DNA from: Pilaira anomala
Taxonomy: Eukaryota > Mucoromycota > Mucoromycetes > Mucorales > Mucoraceae
Length of the DNA stretch: 64,000 nucleotides
Assembly (NCBI GenBank): GCA_025716855.1
Contig: JAIXMQ010000019.1
Coordinates: 124,001-188,000 of the forward strand
Reading direction: 5' to 3'
Shown piece by piece: positions 47,690-58,246 of the stretch. The notes beneath the pieces were generated by a model, which was given only the letters and a program-made list of their open reading frames with translations, ran no database searches and was not told where the DNA came from. Position 1 is the first letter of the stretch; each line of letters starts with the position of its first letter. The translations under genes were made by a program, and so were the position numbers.

Positions 47690-49810
47690 AGGTTTTTTTC
47701 TTTGTTTCAGCAAAAAAACATTGAGCCAATCAAATCATTGAAAAAGGGAAAAAAAGTGTATTTTTAGGCAAAAATCAGCAAGTCCCGACCTTTGGATTTT
47801 TTCAAGATTCAGAAATATATATACATCTTTACATTAAAAAGGTTTTAAAGCTTGGCTTTTTAATGGTATATGTAGAATTTGACGCTCTTTTTAATGATGT
47901 AGAAAGCAAAGTAAAATAGTAACAAATATGTATAGGTATTATGAAAAAACGATATACAGTTTTTGTTAGGGCAAGTATATTTTCTACATAAAAAATAATA
48001 ATTCTAAATCAATAGAAAGATGCGCCTTCAAATTCTGCATCGATTGTATATCATATAGTAAAATAGAATAGGTGAAATAAAAGACTTTAATTTGAAAAGA
48101 AAGAAATTTGGACCCAAATCTCAATTTTTAGGTCCAAAAACAGGAAAAAAACCAAATCAGGATACAGACATATTTTGTTAGACAATGTTGTATTCCAAAA
48201 ATGTAGAATTTCAAAAATAAGATTTCTATTCATTTAGATTTATTATCTTGTATATAAAAAATATACATGTCCTAATAGAAGCTGTGCTTTCTCGCAATGA
48301 CTATTAAACTTTATAATTATACTACTTTGATTCTTACATCATTCAAAAGAGCGTCAAATTCTACCTTAGACATCAATAAAAAGCTAAACTTTAAAACCAT
48401 TTAAATACAAAGATATATCTGCATTTCTAATTTTTATTTTTTTTTAAGCTGTGAAAAAAATTCCATTTTTTAGAAAAATTTGCTAGTCCCCCCCTATGGA
48501 TTTTTTCAAAAATCAGAAAGGTAGATGTATCTTTACATTAAAAAGGTTTTAACGTTTGTTCTTTTAACGGTAAATACAGAATTTTGCACTCTTTCGAATG
48601 ATGTAAAAATCAAAATAAAATAATTACAAATATTAATGTTTATTGTGATAAAACGGTTTACAGTTTTGGTTAGGGCAAGTATATTTTGCACATCTAAATA
48701 TATACTGTTAAAAATATAGAAAAATGCGCCTTCAAATTCTGCACTTTCTGTATATCATATTGTTTAATGAAATAATTGATTTAGAGGAACTTTACTTTGA
48801 CAAGAAGGTATTTTTTGTCAAAATTTTGATTTCTGGGACCGAAAAACGAGGTGTATATAGACCATGCTACATGCACTCTCCATTTGTAGTGCATGTAAGG
48901 AAAACAGTTTTTGTTAGAGAAAGTATATTTTTTACATATAAAAAGATACATCTTTATATACAATCATTTGTCCATATAAATTTAAAACTTTTTGGATATA
49001 GTATTGTATAATAAAATAGTTAATATTGAAGGACTTTACTTTGACATGAAAGGTTTTCTGGGCTTAAATATGTGGTGTGTGTAGTTTATATGAGGCGCGC
49101 TTATTTTAGGGGTAAAAAACGGGGTGTCTATAGGGCTTTAAACTGAATGAAGCGTCACAAACCCTTTGGAAACAAACTATATGCACTATAAACCCTATGG
49201 ACGCCCCGTTTTTTTACCCCTAAAATGGAAAAAAAAATCGAGATATGAACAAAAGTTTCTTTCTTGTCAAATTAAAGTCATCCTAAATCAACTATTCTAA
49301 TATACAACATGATATACAGTCGATGAAGAATTTAAAGACGCATTTTTTTATGTATTTGGATTCACAACTTTAGATATGAAAAATATACTTGCCCTAACAA
49401 AAACCGTAATTTGACTTTCTCACAATAATCTTTAATCTTAATAATTACTTTACTTTGATTTTTACACCATTCGAAAGAGCGTCAAATCCTATATTAGAAA
49501 CTATTCAATAGCTTTCGTCTAAAACTCTATAATTTCAAGATATATCCACATTTAAAATTTTTGAAAACAATTCACTTTTCCCCTTTTTCCGATCATTTTA
49601 TTGACTGAGCTTTTTTCTGCTATAAGTATAAAACCTTGTATAGTGCCTTCTTTTTCTTTATCTTTATCAATAAAACTAATCAAGGTCAGTGGCAAACACG
49701 TAGCAAAATGTAAGGGCTCTATTACTGTAATTCAAGGGTGGCTTCAAAATGGTTCGTTTATAAAAAAAGGATAGGTAATTTGAGAGGATAAAATGGGTGG
49801 GTGATTGAAT
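47690..49810. mobile_element. R1 element copy C with an added hairpin
   Basis: The left arm begins near CCAATCAAATCATTG (47725); the C box is mutated (AGTCCCGACC at 47781) and the second C7 box is intact at 48488. The right arm, 49560-49800, has TTTTCCGATCATTTTATTGA, ATCTTTATCAATAAAACTAA and a GGGTGGGTGATT terminus. After the GAGGCGCGCTTATT junction shared with copy B comes a 122-bp hairpin absent from A and B. The outer left arm upstream of 47690 is missing or diverged. The shared open frame is at 48724-49011. Confidence 0.8.
49104..49225. repeat. 37-bp inverted repeat inside R1 copy C
   Basis: TTTTAGGGGTAAAAAACGGG on the left pairs with the complement of CCCGTTTTTTTACCCCTAAA on the right. 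The arms are about 37 nt with few mismatches, around a loop of about 48 nt, and it is more GC-rich than the host element. Confidence 0.85.
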
Positions 49811-50389
49811 TTCTTGTATTAGGCGTTTAATGGCTCTCATTGTCTAATGATACATTTAGGCAGCTATATTTCTTTCCATGACAAGATGCATACAATACTT
49901 GTATGTTAATAACAAGTAGTATATATCATGATAGCTATGTTTTTGTTAAGCTATATAATTGCAATAGGAATTACATGTAGTCTAGAAGGATAAATAGCTA
50001 GCAACATATTCTTTGAGCAGGGTAAAGCTTACACATAGCATATGATGAAAAAAGAGAACTGTTGCATATTATTGACTGTGTTACGTAAATCCTTAACACG
50101 ATTTCTTTTTTCTTTCAGCCCGCTAAATTCCTGTAAAATACTCTCATAAAGAATACTATTTATTTATACACATGTATCCTTATAAGCTTTACACACACAC
50201 ACACTTATACATTATAATATACACAACGTCCATAAAACATATTCGCACTAACACAACATTGTATTCAGTTAATCAGGCATGACTGCTAATGTCGGACTTT
50301 TTCTGACAGGCAATGTGCAAATCAGTATACTTCAAAGTGAATTAAGCATATGTAGAATCTTCCTCTTTTTCGTGCATCCGATTATTAAT
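49811..50389. other. eL8 upstream region
   Basis: Spacer between R1 copy C and the eL8 start. It contains an ACACACACACAC run near 50192. No gene recognised. Transcription of eL8 probably starts in the last 200 bp; no TATA-like box could be assigned with confidence. Confidence 0.4.
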
Positions 50390-51431
50390 ATGGTAACGTA
50401 GAATGAATCAACTCATGGAAGCCAATGCTGTGTTCGACAATTAAATGGATGGATGGATGGATGGATGAATAGATTGATGAAATTAGAAATTACAAGATAG
50501 AGAATATACGAATCGAAATGGACGGAGATACACTTTTTTTTTTATAGATTTTGAATGAACATAGCATTGTAGACCATGAGCCATTACGAGTAAATTGAAA
50601 GGATGTCAGTATTAACATGTTACTCAATTGTAGGCCCCCGCCAAGAAGTCCACCGGTAAGAAGGTTGCTCCCGCTCCTTATCCCGTCAAGGGAAAGCAAA
50701 CCACCAAGGCTGCTACCAACCCCTTGATTGAAAAGACCCCCAAGAACTTCGGTGTTGGTCAAGATATTCAACCCAAGCGTGATGTCTCTCGTTTCGTTAA
50801 GTGGCCTCAATATGTTAAGCTTCAACGTCAAAAGAAGATTATCTACCAACGTCTTAAGGTCCCTCCTGCTCTTAACCAATTCACTCACGTTTTGGATAAG
50901 AACACTGCCACTCAAGTCTTCAAGTTGATGCACAAGTACAGACCCGAGTCCAAGGCTGAGAAGCGTGATCGTCTCCGTGCCGCCGCTGCTGCCAAGGCCG
51001 AGAAGAAGGAAGTTGCCAAGACTGACAAGCCCGTTGTTGTCAAGTACGGTATCAACCACATCACCGCTCTTATCGAAGCCAAGAAGGCCAAGCTCGTTGT
51101 CATTGCTGATGATGTTGACCCTATTGAGTTGGTTCTCTGGCTCCCTGCCCTCTGTCGTAAGATGGGTATCCCTTACTGTATTGTTAAGGGTAAGGCCAGA
51201 CTCGGTACTCTTGTCCACAAGAAGACCGCTACTGCTCTCGTCTTGACCGATGTTGCTGAAGCTGATAAGGCTGAACTCGCCACCATTGTCTCTGCCGTCA
51301 ACACCAACTTCACCGAGAAGTGGGAAGATGTCCGTCGTCACTGGGGTGGTGGAATCATGGGTCCCAAGTCCAACGCCAAGATGGCCAAGCGTGCTGCTAT
51401 CGAAGCCAAGGAAATTGCTGCTCGTCAATAA
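50390..51431 (+). CDS. RPL8: 60S ribosomal protein eL8
   Basis: Exon 1 is the ATG alone (50390-50392), then a 241-nt intron and exon 2 (50634-51431), giving 266 residues, the same length as human L7a. The joined start reads [20 protein letters not shown]. Landmarks are [40 protein letters not shown] and [20 protein letters not shown], the L7Ae RNA-binding fold. The body is one long exon with extreme codon bias. The assignment of the lone ATG is supported by the identical arrangement in the eL38 gene of this window and by the conserved MAPAKK start. Confidence 0.94.
50443..50471. repeat. GGAT tetranucleotide run in eL8 intron 1
   Basis: Six near-perfect ATGG units within the 241-nt intron following the eL8 start codon. 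Compare the runs in the eL38 and uL22 5' introns. Confidence 0.85.
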
Positions 51432-51700
51432 ATTCTTTAGCCCAATCTTTTCTCTCTTTTTTTAAGAGTGGAATCAGTTTGTTTTTGGATGGTGTTTACT
51501 CTATCTCTTTTTTTTTAAGGAACCCCTTATTATATCAGTCTAGATGCTTGAAATAAAAATAAAAATTACTTTTACAATATACTCATTTTTTTTGATTTGC
51601 ATAATTGAATTCAACACGTTATTTTTATTTAGATTTTTTTTTTTTAAGGCGAGAGAGAGAGAGAGTGTGTGTGTGTGGGGGTTTTAATACGTTTTCTGTG

Positions 51701-52637
51701 ATGAAAGAATTTAGTTTGCTAGAGACCATTTTATATGAGCCTGTTAAAGGTATTTACTATTAAACAATGTCAAGTTATATGTAAAGTTTGACATGAGACA
51801 CAGGGTTTTATCTCTTACAACACCATATCACACGTTTACAGAACGCTATGCGAGACTTTAATCGTCTCGATGGGTCCTTATTTAACAATCCCCCTACATC
51901 TCAAGAAATAATACAAGAATTGAATGACAAGGTTCCCAATGACGATTCTTACCATCGAGTTAGTCCTTTAGTTTTTCTTTATATTGCGATTATTATACTG
52001 ACTGATCAACTTTGACAGGTTCGCTTATTAGTCAGTACAACCAATGACATAACTGTAGAACACACTATATTGCCTGTTCCTGAATATTCAATTGAGTCAT
52101 TAGATGAAGCAGCTGGGATGAGCCCAACATTATCAGTTGTGTTGGATACAGAACCGCTTTCCCAGTCTAGTGACGATCCTTATATTGTACACAAGACAAC
52201 TAAGCGTGAAGTTTACGATAATTCTAGGGCCAGGACTAACTGTCAATGGCATGGTAACAACAATGAACCCTTTGACGTTATTCTATACAATGCCAATAAC
52301 GAAATTACCGAAACGAGTATCACAAATATTGCGATTCGATTCAAGACGCATGATGGATATGTTTGGAAGACACCAAAGATTAATTGTGGGTTATTACCCG
52401 GTGTATTTCGTACTTATTTATTGGAAAGTCAACAAAACATGGTTGAAGATATGATTACAGTCGAAGATTTGAGAATGGCCCAAAAGGTTTTATTAAAATA
52501 TAAAAACGATAGTTTTTTTAAAAAGAAAAAATAACCACTAATGCATTATTTTGTTATTTTAGGAAGGGTATCCCATTGTTTGTTTTAATTCTGTGAGAAA
52601 GATCTATCGGGTTCAATTTATTTGCAATACGCAATAA
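51701..52637 (+). CDS. Aminodeoxychorismate lyase-like class IV aminotransferase
   Basis: Exons 51701-51749, 51804-51958, 52019-52496 minus the last 10 nt (ending 52486), and 52563-52637, give 248 residues. The first junction makes FSLLETILYEPVKGFYLLQH and HITRLQNAM, the usual N-terminus of PLP fold-type IV lyases. HKTTKREVYDNSRAR holds the PLP Lys region, and VILYNANNEITETSITNIAI, LLPGVFRTYLLE and ITVEDLRMAQ complete the domain. The last exon gives PIVCFNSVRKIYRV. The last donor is weak (GTTTTA). The enzyme would convert 4-amino-4-deoxychorismate to p-aminobenzoate and pyruvate for folate synthesis (yeast ABZ2 role); another class IV aminotransferase activity cannot be excluded. Its final 20 bp overlap the TAN1 coding end on the other strand. 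Confidence 0.82.
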
Positions 52638-53783
52638 GATTATACTTCTTTCTTTCATAGTAGTCTTTTAATACAGCAATACCGCATGCACTTTTAAATA
52701 CAGTTACCAAAATTACATAGGTTGGTTTACTAAGATTAATTCTAATGAAAATAAAGAAATGAGTATACATTGGTGCTATTCCTTTTTTTTTTCTTCTATC
52801 CCGTTCTCTCTTACTTGTATTTAGGAGGAATCAAAGGAGCAATGGTTTGAATAATCTCTGCTTTAGTAATCATAATGTTATTACGATTTTCAGTAATGAT
52901 AGCAACAGTGTCTTCAGTTGTCTCTTGGTCATTCTCAAAATAATCAGCTCTCACTCTTTCAAAACATGCTTTAATACGCTCCGTAGTTGCAGGACAGATA
53001 TAGTCTAAAGGAATCCATCGCTAATTTTGCACAGTTAATTCAAATGTAAATTTTATCAGCAAAATATTACTGCCGAGATCATTTATAATACATACAGAAC
53101 AATGTCTAATTTTGCCCAATTCTTGTTCGCGTTCTTTATCGGGTAAAGCCTTCATATAATCTAACAAGAAGGTATTGGTAGGGAATTCTCTAATCGATTG
53201 AAGACTTGTATTTACCCATTAACTTGATAACAAACTCGGTAGGTTTGACGTTGATTCTGAATCTATAGAATACAAGTCCACCACAGGCAGCATCAATAGC
53301 CTGGAATTTCTTTTCTTTACGCTCAATCTCATTTTGTTTAATTTCCTCCTTAACTTCCTCTTTAATTTCCTCCTTAACTTCCTCTTTAATTTCCTCCTTA
53401 ACTTCCTCTTCCTTTTTATCGTCTTCTTCAGTTTTCTCTTGACCGTCTTTTTCGGTAGTATCGGTCTTTTCTATCTCTTCAGTTTCCTCGATATCGATTT
53501 CATCAATATCCAATTTACCTTCAAACCGAGTCCAGGTTGATTCATGACCAGGGAACAAAATATTGATATACGTTTCTAAGCAAGTAGATACTTGACCTAA
53601 AGCGCGAGTCTCAGCGTTGACATTACAAGAAACCATAAGACCGGTGACATCGTCCGACTTTTTTAATAAATGAGAGTGCTTTGTTAACCAACGTTGTTTG
53701 AACCGACCACGAAGGATAGGAATAGTATCGCTCTTTTGTTTTTTATTTGGTGTTGGTTTATCTTGTTCAGTAGGTCGTTTCAT
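52618..53783 (-). CDS. TAN1: THUMP-domain protein TAN1/THUMPD1, tRNA cytidine acetylation adaptor
   Basis: Minus-strand exons 53216-53783, 53096-53160, 52815-53020 and 52618-52741, with introns of 55, 75 and 73 nt, give 320 residues. The protein has a basic start, GLMVSCNVNAETRALGQ (homologous to the SCNKNE region), a long acidic Glu/Lys insertion (about 115-155, repeated EEVKEEIK), ACGGLVFYRFRI, RWIPLDYICPATTERIK, AIITENRNNIMITKAEII and a last exon INLSKPTYVILVTVFKSACG matching the conserved VVVEIIKAVCCLSV tail. TAN1 presents tRNA-Ser and tRNA-Leu to the Kre33/NAT10 acetylase for ac4C12. An apparent stop after exon 1 is removed by the 55-nt intron. Confidence 0.88.
53335..53415 (-). repeat. 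24-bp tandem repeat encoding EVKEEIKE units
   Basis: Alternating TCCTCCTTAACT / TCCTCTTTAATT units on the plus strand code for the Glu/Lys repeat in the TAN1 protein. Probably length-variable and surface-exposed. Confidence 0.8.
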
Positions 53784-55030
53784 ATTTTATAAAAAAAATA
53801 AAAGTAAATTTTTTTCTACAAAATATACAAAATTTTTCTTAGTTATAAAAAGACGGTTTTTTTTTTTTTTTACATCTGTGGATAGAACGAATGCCCACCC
53901 TAAACGTAAGATGAATCTTATTAGTTCTCCCTCGAACAAAAAGGATATACTACCCTCGGCAAACTTTATTAAATTTTGCCAATTGGTTCCAATAAGTAAA
54001 ACGCATTGTTCACGAATACTATATATCCGCGTGATTTTAAATAATTCTGTGTACTTTAAGGCTCTCAGTTCAGAGCAAAAGACGTGTGAAATTAAAGTTT
54101 GCATTATCTCTCTCTTAATCCAATACAAAAGCTACTACAGTGAGCCATCATTTAAAAAAAAAAAAATAGACCAATGCCACAACCTACAGGTATAGTGCCT
54201 CAATGAATCTGCTCAAAGATCTTCGTTGTCTCTTTACAGGTTGTTCCCTATATTATATAATTAATGGAGGGGTGTATAAACAAACTATTAGTTTGTAATG
54301 AAATAATTAGAGTTCTCGCATATCCTACAATTGACAGCAGGTATTATACGCGTTTCAAAGTAGTCTATTTCTTGATATATTTGTCTTGTCTTGGTAACTT
54401 AACTATATATAAACAAACAAGAGATAAATGTAGTGGTAGTAAAGGCATATTTATGATTTATTTTGAGAAAAAAAAAGTAAAATAGAAAAAAAAAAGGAAA
54501 GAATTAAATAAGACAAAGACAGATTAAATAAACTTGTTGCTTACGGTGAATCATGTGGTGGAGCAGGAATTGGCCCTTTTGCAGCGCTGTAAGGATTTTT
54601 TATGGAGCGTTCCAGGGAATTAATCTTTTTTAATAAGGAAATTAAGATTCTGGAATCCGGTAATGGGATCCCGTCAGCATTGTGAAGAAGGTAACGTTGC
54701 ACTTAAAAAGAAGTAGTACTAAGACGTCATCATGGTATCAAATAAGGGCCATATCTGATCTGATCCATCAATCACAGACAAAAAGTGATAATCGAGTGAA
54801 ATCAAGCAAGACTAGATCCCGAGTGTACCAGCATAAGATCCCAGGGAACCTTTTTTTTTATTTTAGAATCTCTTTGCATGATACATTAAAAATATGTCTG
54901 TGCCTTTAAGGTTATTAAAGTTAAAGAAAGTAAAAAAGGGAAAAGAAAAAAGTTTAAAACCCAGTGTATACATTTAAACGAAAGCATTGTTCACTAAATG
55001 TGCAATGGAAACTGATAAACGAAAGATAGC

Positions 55031-55061
<31 letters not shown>

Positions 55062-55522
55062 TAAAAATAGAAATTATGATGAAATAGTTCTATCACTCAA
55101 AACCCTAGTTCTTTTGCGCGTTTCTAAATGTTGAAATTTTCTTAATATGGTAGAATTTAAAGTGTGTCAGTACAACAGGTACAGCTTTCTATCTTTTTTT
55201 ATTGCTTACATGATTACTGTATTTATTATACAAAAAGATTTTAAACAAGATATAAAAAACTCATGGGGGGTAATGTTGAAAATGAAATTCTTTAGCACAT
55301 ACGTAATCATCTCGTCAATGCAAAAAAAGCTGTAGATATACACTCAGTAGGGGTACGCGGCTACTGAATTATGAAATAGAAAAACGGTCACCGGCAAATG
55401 GGGGAAAGTAATCAAAGTTTCCCATAAAACTCAAATATCAAATGATCTCGTTATCTCTCTCTCTCTCTTTTTTTTTTTTTACCTTTTTCTTTTCTTATTA
55501 TTTAAAATAGAAAATTTACAAC
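53784..55522. other. Intergenic region between TAN1 and trehalose gene
   Basis: Divergent promoters of 1.7 kb. It holds a probable gene remnant (54542-54700, listed separately), a 32-nt poly(A) near 55031 and a CTCTCTCT-poly(T) leader (55455-55482) before the trehalose gene start. No intact gene seen. Confidence 0.5.
54542..54700 (-). pseudogene. Possible coding remnant, family unknown
   Basis: A minus-strand frame of about 50 codons with coding-like composition: VQRYLLHNADGIPLPDSR, then ILISLLKKINSLERSIKNPY and a Pro-rich end GPIPAPPHDSP followed by a stop. Upstream on the same strand, short pieces in other frames (for example LVLLDFTRLSLFVCD) look coding but are interrupted by stops. It is probably the 3' end of a decayed gene or transposon ORF. 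Confidence 0.4.
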
Positions 55523-58070
55523 ATGTCTAGTTCAGATAGCACAGTTTCCAAAAACGAAAAGCCTCTTCGTTTGTTGGTTGTATCTAATCGATTACCAGTC
55601 ACTGTGAACAAGGATAGCAAGTCTGGAGAATATGATTTTAAAATGTCTTCGGGTGGTTTAGTTGCTGCATTGAGTGGTTTAAAAAAGATGATGTCTTTTA
55701 CCTGGATTGGTTGGCCTGGTAACGTACAACAAAAAAAAATTTTAATCTTGTCATGAAACAAATAAATATTTATCGGTTACTAATTTTTTTATTTTAGGTT
55801 TGGATATCCCACAAGAAGATCGTAAAGATCTTGAGGATAGATTATTAAATGAAACCTCAACTATGCCTGTTTTTGTTGAAAATGAATTGGCTGATTTGCA
55901 TTATAATGGTTTCTCAAACAGGTAAAGTAGAGAGAGAAAGAGAAAGAGAAAGAGAAAGAGAAAGAGAGAAAAGATTCGTGTAACTTACACACATTTTTTT
56001 ATTTCTGCAGTATTCTTTGGCCTCTTTTCCATTATCATCCTGGAGAGATCTCTTTTAATGAAGAATGGTGGGAAGCTTATCAAAAAGTAAATAGCTTATT
56101 TGCTGAAGCAATTGCAAAGATTGTACAAGATGGTGATCTTGTTTGGATCCAAGATTATCACTTAATGTTATTACCTGCTATGCTTAGAAAGATTACCAAG
56201 AAGAACATCAAGATTGGTTGGTTCTTGCATACTCCATTTCCCAGTAGTGAAATTTACAGGTAAAAAAAAAAAAAAAATGACATAATTTTATTTTTAAAAC
56301 GCCATTCTAATATTATATATATTTTGTCTTAGAATTTTACCTGTTCGTAAAGAAATTTTATTAGGTGTTTTAGAAAGTGATCTCTTGGGATTCCATACAT
56401 ATGATTATGCTCGTCATTTCTTATCCTCTTGTACTCGTATCTTGGGTCTATCAACTATGCCAAATGGAGTAGAATTTGAAGGAAGATATATTCATGTTGG
56501 TACATTCCCTATTGGTATCGACCCTGAAAAGTTTACAGATGCACTCAAGGAAACCAAGATTCAAAATCGTATTGCACAATTAAAGAGTAGATTTGGTGAT
56601 TGTAAAGTAATTGTGGGTGTAGATAGACTTGATTATATTAAGGGTGTACCACAAAAGATGCACGCAATGGAAGTATTCTTAAGTCAACATCCTGAATGGG
56701 TAGGTAAAGTAGTACTTGTACAACTTGCTGTTCCTTCTCGTGAAGATGTTGAAGAATATCAACAGTTAAGAAGTACAATTAATGAATTGGTGGGTCGTAT
56801 TAATGGTCAATATGGTACAGTTGAATTTGTTCCTATTCATTTCATGCATCGTTCTATTCCATTTGATGAATTAGTTGCACTTTATGCCGCTGCTGATGTC
56901 TGTCTTGTTTCTTCTACTCGTGATGGTATGAATTTGGTATCTTATGAATATATCTCTGCTCAACAAGAAAAGCATGGTGTCTTGATTTTATCTGAATTCG
57001 CTGGTGCTGCACAATCATTAAATGGTTCTATTATTGTTAACCCTTGGAATACAGAAGAATTAGCTAATGCAATTCATGAAGCCGTTACTATGCCAGAAGA
57101 TATTCGTAAATTGAATCATCAAAAGTTATATCGTTATGTTACAAAGTATACAGCAGCTTATTGGGGTGTAAGTTTTGTAAATGAATTAAGACGTGTTAGT
57201 GAAGAATTCGGTCAACGTATGTCCATTCCTCAATTAAATTCCGAAAACATCATTCAGAAAGCAAAGGAATCAACAAAGAAAAAGTTAATTTTACTTGATT
57301 ATGATGGTACTTTAACTACAACACATAAATTACCTGAATTTGCCAAACCTTCTCAAACAGTATTGGGACATCTCAAGACATTGGCTGAACAACCTAATAC
57401 ATTTGTCTATATTCTTTCTGGTCGTTCTCGTCATCATTTAGATAGTTGGTTTGAATCTACTGGTGTTGGTCTTTCAGCTGAACACGGTTGTTTCTATAAA
57501 CATCCAGCAAGTATTCGTGATCAAATTAATCCAGTTGCAGCATCTAATGAAGGTAAATTGATCAAGGAAGAAGATAACAAATGGTATTGTCTTGTTGAAC
57601 AAGTGGATCCTAGTTGGAAAGAAACCATTCGTCCTCTTTTCCAACATTATACCGAGCGTACACCCGGTTCCTTTATTGAAGAAAAGGAGATCAATTTAAC
57701 ATGGCATTATCGTAACGCTGATCCCGAATTTGGTTCTTGGCAAGCAACTGAATTACAAGTAAACTTAGAAAAGTTATTAAGTCATATGGCTCTTTCTATT
57801 GTACTTGGTAACAAAACTTTAGAACTTCGTCCTTCTTCTATTGATAAATCTACTGCTGTTCGTAATATTCTCAAAGATTTAGATCAATCTTCTATTGACT
57901 TTATCTTGTGTGTTGGTGATGGAAAGACGGATGAAGTTGTCTTCTCTCTCTTGAATGAAATTCCTCAAGCTATCACAAGTACTGTTGGAAAGAAACAAAC
58001 CGAAGCTCATCATTATATTCCTGATGTTGATCAAGTGAATAGTCTTGTAGAAGCTTTAGGTCAAATCTAA
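55523..58070 (+). CDS. Bifunctional trehalose-6-phosphate synthase/phosphatase
   Basis: Exons 55523-55718, 55798-55921, 56011-56259 and 56333-58070 (introns of 79, 89 and 73 nt) give 768 residues. The GT20 synthase domain (about 15-490) includes LLVVSNRLPV, SSGGLVAAL, WIGWPG, HYHPGE, QDYHLMLLPAMLR, GWFLHTPFPSSEIYR, GVDRLDYIKGVPQK, and GMNLVSYEY. The HAD phosphatase domain (about 500-760) has the nucleophile motif LDYDGTLT (Asp near 512), LSGRSR and SAEHG. The terminal metal motif reads GDGKTDE (718-724) where many TPPs have GDDxTDE. It makes trehalose from UDP-glucose and glucose-6-phosphate in the cytosol. A HAD domain of this length may be active or only regulatory; the intact DxDGT favours activity. 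Confidence 0.93.
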
Positions 58071-58246
58071 TTTTCATATTTATATATATATTTTTTTTTT
58101 CATGATAATAAACAACAACTTTATTTATATATAATAATTATTTATTTATTGGTGTATATACACATTAAAAAAACCCTAGTCGACTATCATGGTAAGAAAC
58201 TCGTTAAAAAGCCACTTGAAAAAAACACTTTAATGTAATTATTACT

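Noticed and set aside
50490..51428. Long (312-codon) minus-strand open frame opposite eL8
   Set aside because: It is the antisense shadow of a strongly codon-biased ribosomal protein gene; its Leu/Gly/Thr-rich product has no family resemblance.
53161..53220. Apparent frameshift or stop in TAN1 after KLMGKYKSSID
   Set aside because: A 55-nt intron with acceptor TTGTTAG restores a continuous conserved reading, so no pseudogene is needed. A 26-nt alternative was rejected as too short and out of frame.
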